Shown in pieces: positions 17,303 through 26,183 of a DNA stretch of 64,000 nt (the first letter of the stretch is position 1; each line of letters opens with the position of its first letter). The notes under the pieces are model-generated. The model was not told the origin of the DNA. It was given only the letters and a program-made list of their open reading frames with translations, and searched no databases. Location: NCBI RefSeq assembly GCF_001184025.1, contig NZ_BBYG01000014.1:310001-374000 (forward strand), written 5' to 3'. The DNA is from Streptomyces maremycinicus (GTDB taxonomy: Bacteria; Actinomycetota; Actinomycetes; Streptomycetales; Streptomycetaceae). The position numbers were made by a program, and so were the translations under genes.

Positions 17303-19063
17303 ATGATTTCGCACAGAATCGGCGGCCGGGTGCTCGCGCTCACCGCCGGAACCGCGCTCGGGCTCGGCACGCTCGCCGTGGCCCTGCCCGTCGCCGACGG
17401 CCCGGCCGCTTCCGTCGCGCTCGCCGCCGACGCGGTCACGCCCTCCGTCACGCTCGGCACGGACACCGTCCGGGCGGGCGGCGAAGTGCCCTTCACCGTC
17501 GCCGGGTTCCCGGCGGGAGGCACGCTCAGCGTCAAGTTCGACGACGCGACCCTGCTGAAGCAGTTCACGATCGGCGACGACGGAACCGTCACGGGGGCGG
17601 TGACCGTTCCGGCGGACGCGAGCGCCGGCGCCGGGCACTGGCTGCGGTTCCTCGCCCCGCAGACGAGTGTCCGGAGCGCCGGCCTCACCGTGACCACGGC
17701 TTCCGCCTCCCCCTCCCCCTCACCGTCGCCCTCGTCCGGCCCGGCCGCCGACCCCGCGGTGACCCTCACCGGCGGCGCGTCGGTCACCGCGGGCGGCAAG
17801 GTGGCGTTCCGCCTGTCCGGGTTCGCCGAGGGCCAGACGGTCACGGTGAAGCTCGACGACACCGCGATCCTCACCCGGTTCGGCGAGGCGGTCGCCGCGG
17901 ACGGCACCTTCTCCGGTGCGGTGACGATCCCCGCGTCCACCTCGGCCGGGGCCCACTGGCTGCGTTTCCTGGCCCCGGACCCGGCGACCAGTCTCAGGGC
18001 CGACGTCGAGGTGAAGGCGGCCGCCAGCGGCGGTGGCAGCGGCGGCTCGAGCTCCGGCGGCAGCGGTTCCGGCGGTGGCTCGGGGGCGAGCGGCGGGACG
18101 GGTTCCGCGGGTGGGTCGGGTTCCACCGGCGGGTCGACCTCCACCGGCGGCTCGGGCAGCTCCGGTGGCGGATCCGGGTCGTCCGGATCGTCCTCCCCGT
18201 CGGCCTCCCTCACCGCGGGAACACGCGTCGCCGCCGGAGGCAAGGTCTCCTTCCGGGTGACCGGCTTCCCCGCCGGACAGCAGCTGACCGTCAAGCTCGA
18301 CGACGCGGAGATCATCGGTCAGTGGCAGGGCGGCATCGGCTCGGACGGCACGTTCTCCGGCACGGTCACCGTCCCCTCGGACACCCCGGCCGGCGCGCAC
18401 TGGCTCCGATTCCTCGCCCCGAACCCGGCGACCAGCCTGAAGGCGTCCTTCACGGTGACGTCCTCCTCAGGGTCCGCCACCGCGTCCGGCACCGGCCAGG
18501 ACGGTGCGGCAGGCGCGTCGGCGACCCCCGTCCCGGCCGCGTCCGGTGGACCGGCCTCCGCCACCAACTCGGCGGGCGCGAAGGCCGGGATCACCGCCGA
18601 CCAGGTGCAGGCGGGCGGCACGCTGCACTTCACGGTGACGAGATTCCCGGCCGGCCAGACCGTCACCCTCAAGCTCGACGACGAGGACATCCTCGGCCAG
18701 TGGAAGGCCGACGCACAGGGTTCGTACGAGGGTGACGTCACCGTCCCCGCGGACACCCCCACCGGCGCGCACTGGCTGCGTTTCCTCGCCCCGAATCCGC
18801 CGACCTCGCTGAAGGTCGCGTTCACCGTGACCGGCGCGGCCGGGACGGGTTCCACGTCCTCCTCGGCGACCACCGCGCCCGGCGCGCCCGACACGCCGCA
18901 GGAGCAGACCTTCGCGGCGGCGGCCTCGGCGCGGACTCCGGTCTCCTACGCCACCATCGCCTGGTCCGCGGCCGCCGCGGCGGCCGGCGGCGCCGCCGGG
19001 GCCGCGGCCACCACGCTGTTCGTCGTGCGCCGCCGCCCCGCAGCGGCCGGCACCGGCGACTGA
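17303..19063 (+). CDS. Secreted, membrane-anchored four-repeat surface protein
   Basis: The 586-residue protein has a signal peptide (RVLALTAGTALGLGTLAVALPVA), four repeats of about 90 residues and a C-terminal hydrophobic segment followed by VVRRRP, so it should be held in the membrane facing outwards. Repeats share a VTAGGKVxFxVxGFPAGQ start, a VKLDD core and end GAHWLRFLAP; they lie at about 47-134, 152-233, 300-390 and 430-515. Between repeats 2 and 3 is a Gly/Ser linker of about 60 residues, and no LPxTG motif is seen. I do not recognise a named family. AGGAG precedes the ATG. Location by an iron box suggests a role in iron or siderophore handling at the cell surface. Confidence 0.85.
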   Translation: MISHRIGGRVLALTAGTALGLGTLAVALPVADGPAASVALAADAVTPSVTLGTDTVRAGGEVPFTVAGFPAGGTLSVKFDDATLLKQFTIGDDGTVTGAVTVPADASAGAGHWLRFLAPQTSVRSAGLTVTTASASPSPSPSPSSGPAADPAVTLTGGASVTAGGKVAFRLSGFAEGQTVTVKLDDTAILTRFGEAVAADGTFSGAVTIPASTSAGAHWLRFLAPDPATSLRADVEVKAAASGGGSGGSSSGGSGSGGGSGASGGTGSAGGSGSTGGSTSTGGSGSSGGGSGSSGSSSPSASLTAGTRVAAGGKVSFRVTGFPAGQQLTVKLDDAEIIGQWQGGIGSDGTFSGTVTVPSDTPAGAHWLRFLAPNPATSLKASFTVTSSSGSATASGTGQDGAAGASATPVPAASGGPASATNSAGAKAGITADQVQAGGTLHFTVTRFPAGQTVTLKLDDEDILGQWKADAQGSYEGDVTVPADTPTGAHWLRFLAPNPPTSLKVAFTVTGAAGTGSTSSSATTAPGAPDTPQEQTFAAAASARTPVSYATIAWSAAAAAAGGAAGAAATTLFVVRRRPAAAGTGD

Positions 19064-19242
19064 CGGACGCTCAGGCCGCGCAGAGCACCCAGACCCTCAG
19101 GCACTAAGGGCACTCAGGGCACTCGGGGTCCTCCGGCACTCGGACCCCCACAGGCCCGCACAAGCTCCGGCACGTTCCGTGCCGGTCGGGGCGCAACCCC
19201 GGATCTCTCATCTCACGCTGTACACGAAGGAGCACATCCATC

Positions 19243-20292
19243 ATGACCACCCGTACCAGCCGTCGTCGCACCCCGGTCTCGGCCGCGATCGCCGTGACCC
19301 TCGCCGTCGGCAGCACCCTGACGCTCGCGGGGACCGCGTCGGCCCACCCGACGGCGTTCTCCGCGACGACCCTGCCGCTGGCGGCCGGGCAGTACCAGTC
19401 GGCGTACTCCGAGCGCAACGACGCGCTCTGGGTGACCACCGCCGTGGGCCGCGCGGCCACCAGCACCACCCTGCTGAAGGTCGACCCCGAGACCCTCACG
19501 GTCGAGCAGACCATCCTGCCCCCGGTCCTCGACGCCACCACCGGCGCCCGTGAGGCCGTGTACGGCGTGGCCGTCGACGACGAGCACAACACCGTCTGGG
19601 TGACCAACACCCGCAGCAACACCGTCGCCGTCTACAGCCAGCGGACCGGCGCGCACCTGGCCACGCTGCCGGACGTCGGGCACGCCCGCGAGATCGTCGT
19701 GGACGAGAAGCACGACACGGTGTGGGCCTCCGCGTTCAGCGCGGGCACGCTCGTCGCGTACGACTCCAGGACGCTCACGGAGAAGAAGCGCGTCACGGTC
19801 GAGGGCTCCGGCCCGGCCGGTCTCGCGGTCGACGAGAAGACGGGCACGGTGTACGCCACGGACCTCTCCAACGACCGGATCATCGAGGTGAACCGCGCCT
19901 CCGACACCCCGCGCCTCATCCCGACCGGCGACGGCCCGATCTCCATCTCGCTGTCGAAGAACGGCCGTACGGCCTACACCGCCGACCAGACGGCGGGCGG
20001 TGTCTCGGTCGTCGACCTGCGCACCGGCACCGTGACCAGGTCCGTCGCCACCGGCGCGGGCACCCTGTCGGTCGCCACCGACGACCGCTCGGGCGATGTC
20101 GTGGTGGTCAACCGCACCGCCGCCACCGCGACGGTGGTCGACCCGCGCAAGGGCGTCGTCGAGAAGACCGTCGCCACCGGCGCCAACCCCAACCACGTGG
20201 AGGTCGCCGACGGCGTCGCCTACGTGGTCGACAAGTCGGGCGCGGGCGCGAACGGCGAGGACCAGGTGACCGTGATCCGCCTCGGCCACTAG
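19243..20292 (+). CDS. Secreted YncE-like beta-propeller protein
   Basis: The 349-residue protein has a signal peptide ending near AGTASAHP, then seven-fold repeats of about 42 residues (YGVAVDDEHNTVWVTNTRSNTVAVYSQ, VWASAFSAGTLVAYDS, VYATDLSNDRIIEVN, AYTADQTAGGVSVVDL, and so on), the YncE/YVTN pattern. E. coli YncE is known to be repressed by Fur, which fits its place here behind an iron box. It follows the surface repeat protein by 180 bases with GAAGGAG before its ATG, and may be co-transcribed with it. Its ligand is unknown. A strong hairpin terminator follows the stop. Confidence 0.88.
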   Translation: MTTRTSRRRTPVSAAIAVTLAVGSTLTLAGTASAHPTAFSATTLPLAAGQYQSAYSERNDALWVTTAVGRAATSTTLLKVDPETLTVEQTILPPVLDATTGAREAVYGVAVDDEHNTVWVTNTRSNTVAVYSQRTGAHLATLPDVGHAREIVVDEKHDTVWASAFSAGTLVAYDSRTLTEKKRVTVEGSGPAGLAVDEKTGTVYATDLSNDRIIEVNRASDTPRLIPTGDGPISISLSKNGRTAYTADQTAGGVSVVDLRTGTVTRSVATGAGTLSVATDDRSGDVVVVNRTAATATVVDPRKGVVEKTVATGANPNHVEVADGVAYVVDKSGAGANGEDQVTVIRLGH

Positions 20293-20300
20293 GCACGGCC

Positions 20301-20334
20301 GGGCCCCGGCAGGTTCGCACGCCTGCCGGGGCCC
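20301..20334 (+). terminator. Hairpin terminator after the YncE-like gene
   Basis: A perfect 13-base stem (GGGCCCCGGCAGG with its complement) around an 8-base loop lies nine bases after the stop codon. There is no T-tract, as is usual in Streptomyces. Confidence 0.8.
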
Positions 20335-20494
20335 TCGGGCAGCGACCCGCGTCGGGGCCGGGACGCCCGGGACGCGCAGGTGGGCGGCCCGGGCCGCGCC
20401 GAGCGTGATCGGTGGCCGCCGGCCTGGATCGCCTGGATCGCCTGGCGGGACTCCGACCCGCACCCCGCTCGCCCGGGCGCCCACCGCGCCGCTT

Positions 20495-20540
20495 GCTTGA
20501 CTCAAGTAATCCAAATATGCTTGCCTAACTCAAGCAATCC
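20495..20540. promoter_or_regulatory. Direct-repeat operator upstream of the dehydrogenase
   Basis: GCTTGACTCAAGTAATCC (20495-20512) and GCCTAACTCAAGCAATCC (20523-20540) differ at four positions and are spaced 28 bases apart, close to three helix turns. The first contains the palindrome CTTGA-C-TCAAG. The ACTCAAG core is shared with the MarR operator at 2712-2729. Position and form suggest a repressor site; the regulator is unknown. Confidence 0.55.
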
Positions 20541-20669
20541 GGAGACCGCCTCGAGTGGAGTCGGCCCGCGTCCGCCCCTCTCCGCCCCGACCGGGCAGAG
20601 CTCCCGGACGGCTCCGGGCCCGCGACACCCGACTCCGGAAACGGGTTCCTCCAGCGAGAAAGGCCCCCC

Positions 20670-21710
20670 ATGAGCACGATGAGGTCCGTCCGGACCGGTG
20701 CGGTCGGCAAGATCGAGGTCGTCGACGCCGAGCGGCCGGTGCCCGGCCCCAGGGACGCGCTCGTACGGATCCGCGCCTGCGGCATCTGCGGCACCGACGT
20801 CACCTTCCTGCGCATGGGCGGCATGCCCGCCCGGGCCCACCTGGGCGGCGAACTGATCCCCGTACCGCTGGGCCACGAGCCGGCCGGCGAGGTCGTGGAG
20901 GTCGGTGCCGAGGTGGCAGGCCTCGAGGCGGGCGACCGCGTGGTCGTCGACCCGCAGGCCGCGCCCACCGGCATCATCGGCTGCGGCGGCAGGTTCGGCG
21001 GGATGAGCGAGTACCTGCTGATCGAGAACGCCGAGGTCGGAAAGAGCGTCGCCGTCTTCCCCGACACCGTGCCGTTCGACGTGGCGGCGCTCAACGAGCC
21101 GCTCGCCGTGTCCCGGCACGCCGTCAACCGCTCCGGGGCGGGACCGGGCGACAAGGTCGTCGTGTTCGGCGCCGGGCCGATCGGTCTGGGCGCGGCGATC
21201 TGGCTGAAGCTGCGCGGTGTGGAGCACGTGGTGGTCGTCGACGTCATCCCCTCCCGGCTGGAGAAGGCACTGGCCGTCGGAGCGGACGCCGTCATCGATT
21301 CGGCCGAGGAGGACGTCGTCGCGCGGCTGACCGCTCTGCACGGGCAGAGCGCCAACGCCCTCGGCCAGCCCCGGCCGGGCACCGACGTGTTCATCGACGC
21401 GGCCGGCGCCCCGGCCGTCTTCGACACCGTGGTGCGGTCGGCGAAGTGGCACGCGAAGCTGGTCATGGTGGCCGTGCAGAAGAAGGGCGAGATCGACCTC
21501 GGCGGCATGCTCCGCAGCGAACTCACCCTCATCGCCTCCCAGGGCTACCCGACCGAGATCTTCGAGGTGACCCCTGAACTGGTCGAGCACCAGGAGCGGT
21601 TCGCCCGACTGATCAGCCACCGCGTGCCGTTCGCCGAGGCCGAACGCGCCTTCGAACTCGCCCTGACGCCGGGCGCGGCGGAGAAGATCGTGGTGACGCT
21701 GGACGACTGA
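20670..21710 (+). CDS. Zinc-dependent medium-chain alcohol/polyol dehydrogenase
   Basis: The 346-residue MDR enzyme has the catalytic-zinc set (Cys in ACGICGTD, GHEPAGEV, and NEPLAV supplying the Glu of the sorbitol-dehydrogenase type) and the nucleotide fold VVVFGAGPIGLGAAIWLKLRG. The lobe that normally carries four cysteines for a structural zinc has only one cysteine (IIGCGGRFGG), so structural zinc is probably absent. The substrate cannot be read; sorbitol, threonine or other secondary alcohols are all possible. It stands alone, with operator-like repeats upstream. Confidence 0.88.
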   Translation: MSTMRSVRTGAVGKIEVVDAERPVPGPRDALVRIRACGICGTDVTFLRMGGMPARAHLGGELIPVPLGHEPAGEVVEVGAEVAGLEAGDRVVVDPQAAPTGIIGCGGRFGGMSEYLLIENAEVGKSVAVFPDTVPFDVAALNEPLAVSRHAVNRSGAGPGDKVVVFGAGPIGLGAAIWLKLRGVEHVVVVDVIPSRLEKALAVGADAVIDSAEEDVVARLTALHGQSANALGQPRPGTDVFIDAAGAPAVFDTVVRSAKWHAKLVMVAVQKKGEIDLGGMLRSELTLIASQGYPTEIFEVTPELVEHQERFARLISHRVPFAEAERAFELALTPGAAEKIVVTLDD

Positions 21711-21740
21711 GCGCCCCACCGGATGTGCCGCGCGACGGGC

Positions 21741-21820
21741 CGTCGTCGACCGACCGGAGCCGTCGTCGACCGACCGGAGCAGTCGTCGACCCGACCGGAG
21801 CAGTCTGTCGACCGACCGGG
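21741..21820. repeat. Tandem 20-base repeat, four units
   Basis: The unit CGTCGTCGACCGACCGGAGC occurs perfectly at 21741-21760 and 21761-21780, then with small changes at 21781-21801 and 21802-21820. It fills part of the gap between the dehydrogenase and the DUF4232 gene; no other element is apparent in that gap. Confidence 0.85.
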
Positions 21821-22003
21821 CCCGCCGCGGCCGGTCGTCCGGGCCCCCGCGCCGCTTCGGGGGCACGGCCGCCCGGCGGACCGGCGGTACGGCTGACGAG
21901 CCCGGTGGGCGCGCCGAAGGTCATCGCCGTCGAACTCCCGTGCCCTTGAGGAGCACGCCGACCCGCCGGGCTCCTCACCCGGTGCCCGGCGGTCGACTCG
22001 GAC

Positions 22004-22675
22004 TCAGAAGTCGTCGGCGCCGTTACGGAGTTCGGGGGTCCAGTAGCCGGTGAGTGCCTTCGCCGGGTCGACGGCGATGCCGTCGCTGCCGGGGGCGGTG
22101 ACGGCGATGACCGTGGAGTCGCCCTCCAGCACGAGGGAGAACGCCGACACGGGCTCGTTGTCCTCGTCGACCCCGCCGTCCGACACCTTCACCAGGGCGT
22201 AGGCAGGGGCGCCCGCCGCGAGCACGACCGGGGTGGCCGGCTTGCTCTTGGCGACGGACGGGACGTCCTCCTTGTGGCTCTCCAGGAACTGGAGGTGCGG
22301 CGCGCCCGCCAGTCGGCAGGACCGGCCGGAGGTGTTCTTCGCGGTGAGCACGAGGTGGGTGAAGGGCGGACCGTCCTGGGTGGCGGCGGTGACGGTGACG
22401 TCCTTGGCCGTGCACTGCGGGGTACCGGTGCTCGCCTGCTCGTCGGTCGAACCCGTGGAGCCGCCGGTGGCGTCGGAGTCCATCGAGTTCTCCGAGGCGG
22501 TCGAGCCCGCCCCCTCGGCGGTCGCCGCGGAGGTCGCCGAAGACGTCGTCGAAGAGGGCGCGGTGGCACCCGACGCGTTGTCGGAGTCGCCCTGGCAGGC
22601 GGTGAGGGAGAGGGCGAGAGCCGTGCCCACGACGGCGAACAGCGCGGTGCGGTGACGGTGGTGACGGATGTTCAT
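22004..22675 (-). CDS. DUF4232 lipoprotein
   Basis: The 223-residue protein starts at ATG 22675 with GGGGGAAC upstream. A signal peptide ends in the lipobox LTAC near residue 25, followed by a Ser/Thr/Gly-rich linker of about 60 residues. The folded domain begins QCTAKDVTVTAATQDG and has NTSGRSCRLAGAPHLQFL, the DUF4232 signature with its paired cysteines. Such proteins are common Streptomyces cell-surface lipoproteins of unknown role. It diverges from the XRE regulator gene. The linker is probably a spacer through the cell wall. Confidence 0.88.
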   Translation of the reverse strand: MNIRHHRHRTALFAVVGTALALSLTACQGDSDNASGATAPSSTTSSATSAATAEGAGSTASENSMDSDATGGSTGSTDEQASTGTPQCTAKDVTVTAATQDGPPFTHLVLTAKNTSGRSCRLAGAPHLQFLESHKEDVPSVAKSKPATPVVLAAGAPAYALVKVSDGGVDEDNEPVSAFSLVLEGDSTVIAVTAPGSDGIAVDPAKALTGYWTPELRNGADDF

Positions 22676-22926
22676 GATGGGTTCCCCCGTGAAGATGCGA
22701 AGCCGCGGGCTCGTGCCGTCGGCTGTGTTCGTCCTGGTGACGCGGTCCGGCGCGGTGCGGTCCGGTGCGGTCCGGTGTTCCGTCGCCCGCGGGCGTCCCG
22801 CGCCTGACCTCAATCAATCACCGATGATCTTGAGAGCCCAGGCGGTTCCACCGGCAGAACTGCGGTCCGTCATACTTCTGCCGATGCTCGCGTTTCGGAC
22901 GGGCGAAGTGATCGGGGACGTCGACG

Positions 22927-25233
22927 GTGCACGGTGGCACGCCTTCCACGCAGGACTTCGGACGGCGGCTGCGCCTCCTGCGTGCACGGGCCGAGCTGAG
23001 CCAGGAGTCCCTGGCGCACGAGGCCGGAGTGAGCGTCCGGGCCCTGGCCGACATGGAGCGCGGGCGCACCAGGGGGCCGCAGCGCCGAACGGTCCAGGCA
23101 CTGGCCGAGGCCCTCGGGCTGGACGAGGACGAGACGGCGGGCCTGGAGAAGGCCGCCGCCAAGGGACGCCCGCGTCCTCGGGCGGGCACCGACCCGCACC
23201 CGCCCGTCGCGCTGGCACTGCCGCGTGACATCGACGACTTCACCGCCCGCGACGCGGCGCTCGCCCGGCTGCTGGAACTGGCGCGGGACACCGGTCAGGA
23301 CCGGCCGCGGGTGGCCGTGGTCACCGGACAACCCGGCCTCGGCAAGACCGCGTTCGCGGTGCACGCCGCGCACCGTCTCACCCCGGACTTCCCCGACGGG
23401 CAGTTCGCGCTGGACCTGCATGGCATGGACGAGCGGCCCACCACCGCCCGGGACGCGCTGGCCCGGCTGCTCGGCGCCCTGGGGGTGGCCGACTCCGCGA
23501 TACCGGCGGACCTCGACGACCGGGCGGGGCTGTGGCGTTCCCTGTCCGCCGGTCGACGGCTGCTCCTGCTGCTGGACAACGCCGCCGACGAGACCCAGGT
23601 CGGCCCGCTGCTGCCGGGCACCGGCCCCTCGCTGGCCCTCGTCACCAGCCGCCAGGCCCTGGCGGGTCTGACGTCCGTGCACCGCTGCGATCTGGCGCTG
23701 CTGCGGCGCGAGGAGGCGGTGGAACTGCTGACCCGCGTCGTCGGCGTCGACCGGGTGCGGGCCGAGGCGCAGGCCGCGCGCGACCTCGCCGAGCTGTGCG
23801 GGCATCTGCCGCTGGCCGTGCGGATCGTCGGCCAGCGGCTCCTCAGCCGGCCGCACGAACGGCTGGACAAGCTCGTCACCCGTCTCGCCTCCGAGGCGCG
23901 GCGGTTGGACGGCCTCCAGGCCGGAAACCTGCGGGTGCGGGCCGCCTTCGCGCTCTCGTACCGGCAACTGCGCGCGGACACACGGACGTTCCTGCGCCGC
24001 GCCGCCCTGGCGAGCGGCCCGCACTTCAGCCCGGAGACCGGCGCCCTCCTGGCCGGTCTGTCCTGGGAGGAGGCGGTCGCCTGCGCCGAGGAACTGACCG
24101 ACGCCGGGCTGCTCCAGAGCGATCCCGCCGCCGAGCGCTACCGGTTCCACGACCTGCTCCGGCTCTACGCGGCCGAGCAGGTCACGGCCGAGGACGGCCC
24201 CGTGGTCCGCGACGCCGCCCTCGACCGGACCGCGCGCTGGATGCTCGCCCGGGCCACCGCCGCCGCGCTGCACTTCGACGCCGACCACGATCCGACCGCG
24301 CCGTCCGGCGATCCGGACCCGGACAGCGCGCCCACCGGGCGGGAGGAGGCACGGGCCTGGCTGGCGGCCGAGCGGGCCCAGTGGCTCGCCGCGCTGCGCC
24401 GGGCGCACGACACCGGAGGACACCGCGAGGTCCTCGACACGGCGGAGGCCATGCACTGGTTCTCCGACCTCTACCAGCACTGGGAGCAGTGGGTCGAGGT
24501 GTTCCGGCGTTCCTCCGACGCCGCCCGGGCGCTCGGCAGCCGGCGGGAGGAGGCGGTCCACCTCAACTACCTGGCCTGGGCCCACAATCTCTGCGTCCAC
24601 GAGCCCCGGGCCGCCCTGGTCTGCGCCGACGCCGCGCTCGCGGCCGCCCTCGACTGTGAGGACGGACTCCAGCACGGCTGGGCACTCGCCTACGGCGCGG
24701 GGGCACTGCACCGGCTGGGCCGGATGGAGGAGGCGCACGCACGGCTGCGCGAGGCGGCCCGTCGGCTCGCCTCGCAGACCTCCCCGCAGGCCAGGCTGGC
24801 CGAGCTGTCCGTCCTCAACACCCTCGGCACGCTGCTGCGTCAGACCGGCCGGGCGGCAGAGGCCCTCGACGCCCACCGCCGCAGCGAGCGGATCTGCCGG
24901 GCGGGTGTACCCGGGCGGAAGGCGGAACTGATCGCGTTCTACCACGCTGTCGCCCGCCAGCAGATCGGCAACGACCTCGCGGCTCTGGACCGCCCGCAGG
25001 AGGCCGAGCCGCCGCTCCGGCAGGCCCTCGACTTCTTCGACGGGGCCCGGATGCCCGCCTGGGCCGAGCAGGCCCGGCTCGACCTGGGGCGAGTGCTGGG
25101 TGCGCTGGGACATCCGGAGGCCCGGGAGACGTTGCTCACCGCCCGTGACGCTCTGGTCGAGCTGAGGAGCCCGCGCCATGCGGAGGCCGCCACCGCGCTG
25201 GAAGCGCTCGATCTCGCCGCGTCCGAGGGGTGA
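22927..25233 (+). CDS. XRE-type regulator with NTPase and TPR domains
   Basis: The 768-residue protein has an XRE helix-turn-helix at about 8-70 (LRLLRARAELSQESLAHEAGVSVRALADMERG), an NTPase of the AfsR/NB-ARC type with P-loop GQPGLGKT at 134-141 (Lys140) and LLLLDNA, then helical repeats from about 490 to the end that look like TPRs. Such STAND-type regulators bind DNA at the N-terminus and use ATP-dependent oligomerisation; the TPR part senses a ligand or partner. The GTG start has GGGGA upstream. No target is obvious among the neighbours. Confidence 0.9.
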   Translation: MHGGTPSTQDFGRRLRLLRARAELSQESLAHEAGVSVRALADMERGRTRGPQRRTVQALAEALGLDEDETAGLEKAAAKGRPRPRAGTDPHPPVALALPRDIDDFTARDAALARLLELARDTGQDRPRVAVVTGQPGLGKTAFAVHAAHRLTPDFPDGQFALDLHGMDERPTTARDALARLLGALGVADSAIPADLDDRAGLWRSLSAGRRLLLLLDNAADETQVGPLLPGTGPSLALVTSRQALAGLTSVHRCDLALLRREEAVELLTRVVGVDRVRAEAQAARDLAELCGHLPLAVRIVGQRLLSRPHERLDKLVTRLASEARRLDGLQAGNLRVRAAFALSYRQLRADTRTFLRRAALASGPHFSPETGALLAGLSWEEAVACAEELTDAGLLQSDPAAERYRFHDLLRLYAAEQVTAEDGPVVRDAALDRTARWMLARATAAALHFDADHDPTAPSGDPDPDSAPTGREEARAWLAAERAQWLAALRRAHDTGGHREVLDTAEAMHWFSDLYQHWEQWVEVFRRSSDAARALGSRREEAVHLNYLAWAHNLCVHEPRAALVCADAALAAALDCEDGLQHGWALAYGAGALHRLGRMEEAHARLREAARRLASQTSPQARLAELSVLNTLGTLLRQTGRAAEALDAHRRSERICRAGVPGRKAELIAFYHAVARQQIGNDLAALDRPQEAEPPLRQALDFFDGARMPAWAEQARLDLGRVLGALGHPEARETLLTARDALVELRSPRHAEAATALEALDLAASEG

Positions 25234-25461
25234 GTCGCAGCGGGAGGCGGCAGGCTCGCCCGACGGCACCGGTGAGCCGCTCCGTCCCGGGCCCGTACCG
25301 GCGACGAGCGGCACGTCCGGGCGGCCGTCCGTCGTGCCGCCCGGGAACGGCCGGCTCGACAACTGCCCGCCCATGATCCGGTCGGCTCAACAACTGCCCG
25401 CTCAGGAACGGCCCACCCGGCGACTGCCCGCTCGGGAAGCGTCCGCTCAGGAGCCGTCCGC

Positions 25462-25839
25462 TCAGGAACGGTCGTGGTCCAGGATGTCGTGGTGGTCGCA
25501 CAGGGCCGTCAGGGCGCGGGCCAGCCGACGGGCGAGGTCGGCCCCTTCATCCGGTGCCTGCCGGTCGGACACCTGCGGCAGACGCCTCGCCTCCCGCGCG
25601 CAGGCGAGTGCCGCACCGGCGGCTTGCTCGCCGCCCGGGAGCCGACGACCGGCCAGGCTCTCGACCTCGGGGATCATCACCGCGAGCTGACCGCGCAGTT
25701 GGGCGAGCAGGAGGTCCAGCTCATCGGCGCGCGGCGGCTCACCGAGGCCGAGGGCACGCCGTGCGGTCTCGCGCATCGTCACGACGTCTGCGGGGTCCTG
25801 CTCTCCACGAGCAGGCATGGGTGTGGCACCTTGCGTCAT
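25462..25839 (-). CDS. DUF6415-like small helical protein
   Basis: A 125-residue helical protein whose core (DELDLLLAQLRGQLAVMIPEVESLAGRRLP, then ACAREARRLPQV and ARRLARALTALCDHHDIL) matches the pattern I recall for DUF6415, a Streptomyces-specific family often near regulators. Function is unknown. The ATG at 25839 has AAGGGC upstream; an ATG at 25818 is an alternative. It converges with the XRE regulator across a 228-base gap that contains only imperfect GCTCAGGA repeats. Confidence 0.65.
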   Translation of the reverse strand: MTQGATPMPARGEQDPADVVTMRETARRALGLGEPPRADELDLLLAQLRGQLAVMIPEVESLAGRRLPGGEQAAGAALACAREARRLPQVSDRQAPDEGADLARRLARALTALCDHHDILDHDRS

Positions 25840-26183
25840 GCCCGCCCTTCGGGCCGAGGGCCGCGCGCGGATGCACCTCACCACGAGAAGTTTCCGGGAC
25901 GTCGGCAGGCGGGGCCTCGAGGGACGGGACGTCGGGCATGACGGGACCTCGGCGGACGGGACGTCGCAGGCGTCGGGTCAGCAGGCGGGAAGTCAGCGGG
26001 CGGGACATCGGCAGGAGGGCACCACCCTGGCCGGGGCCGCGTCCGGCCGGTCGTGGCGGCCCGCCGGCCCGGCACCCGGCGCGTGACCCGGCGGCCACCG
26101 AGCGCACCGGCGGCACAGCGCCGTTCAGGCGAAACCGGGGCCTGTTCCGCGTGCGTCGGCCCGGCCGCGTCCACAACTCACCC
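25840..26183. other. 344-base gap with imperfect GC-rich repeats
   Basis: Between the DUF6415-like gene and the divergent ligase gene no supported gene is seen. The left half contains loosely repeated GCGGGACGTCGGC-like units. No clear promoter could be picked out. Confidence 0.55.

Larger units (their letters stand above)
20293..20669. other. 377-base gap holding a terminator and two operator-like repeats
   Basis: No gene is supported. The left end holds the terminator at 20301-20334; the right half holds the A/T-richer promoter region of the dehydrogenase with the direct repeats at 20495-20540. The remainder is GC-rich without recognisable structure. Confidence 0.6.

Noticed and set aside
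2911..20292. Griseobactin-type cluster (DHB-Arg-Thr)
   Set aside because: Only one NRPS module is present and its code is serine; there is no second adenylation domain for arginine or threonine.
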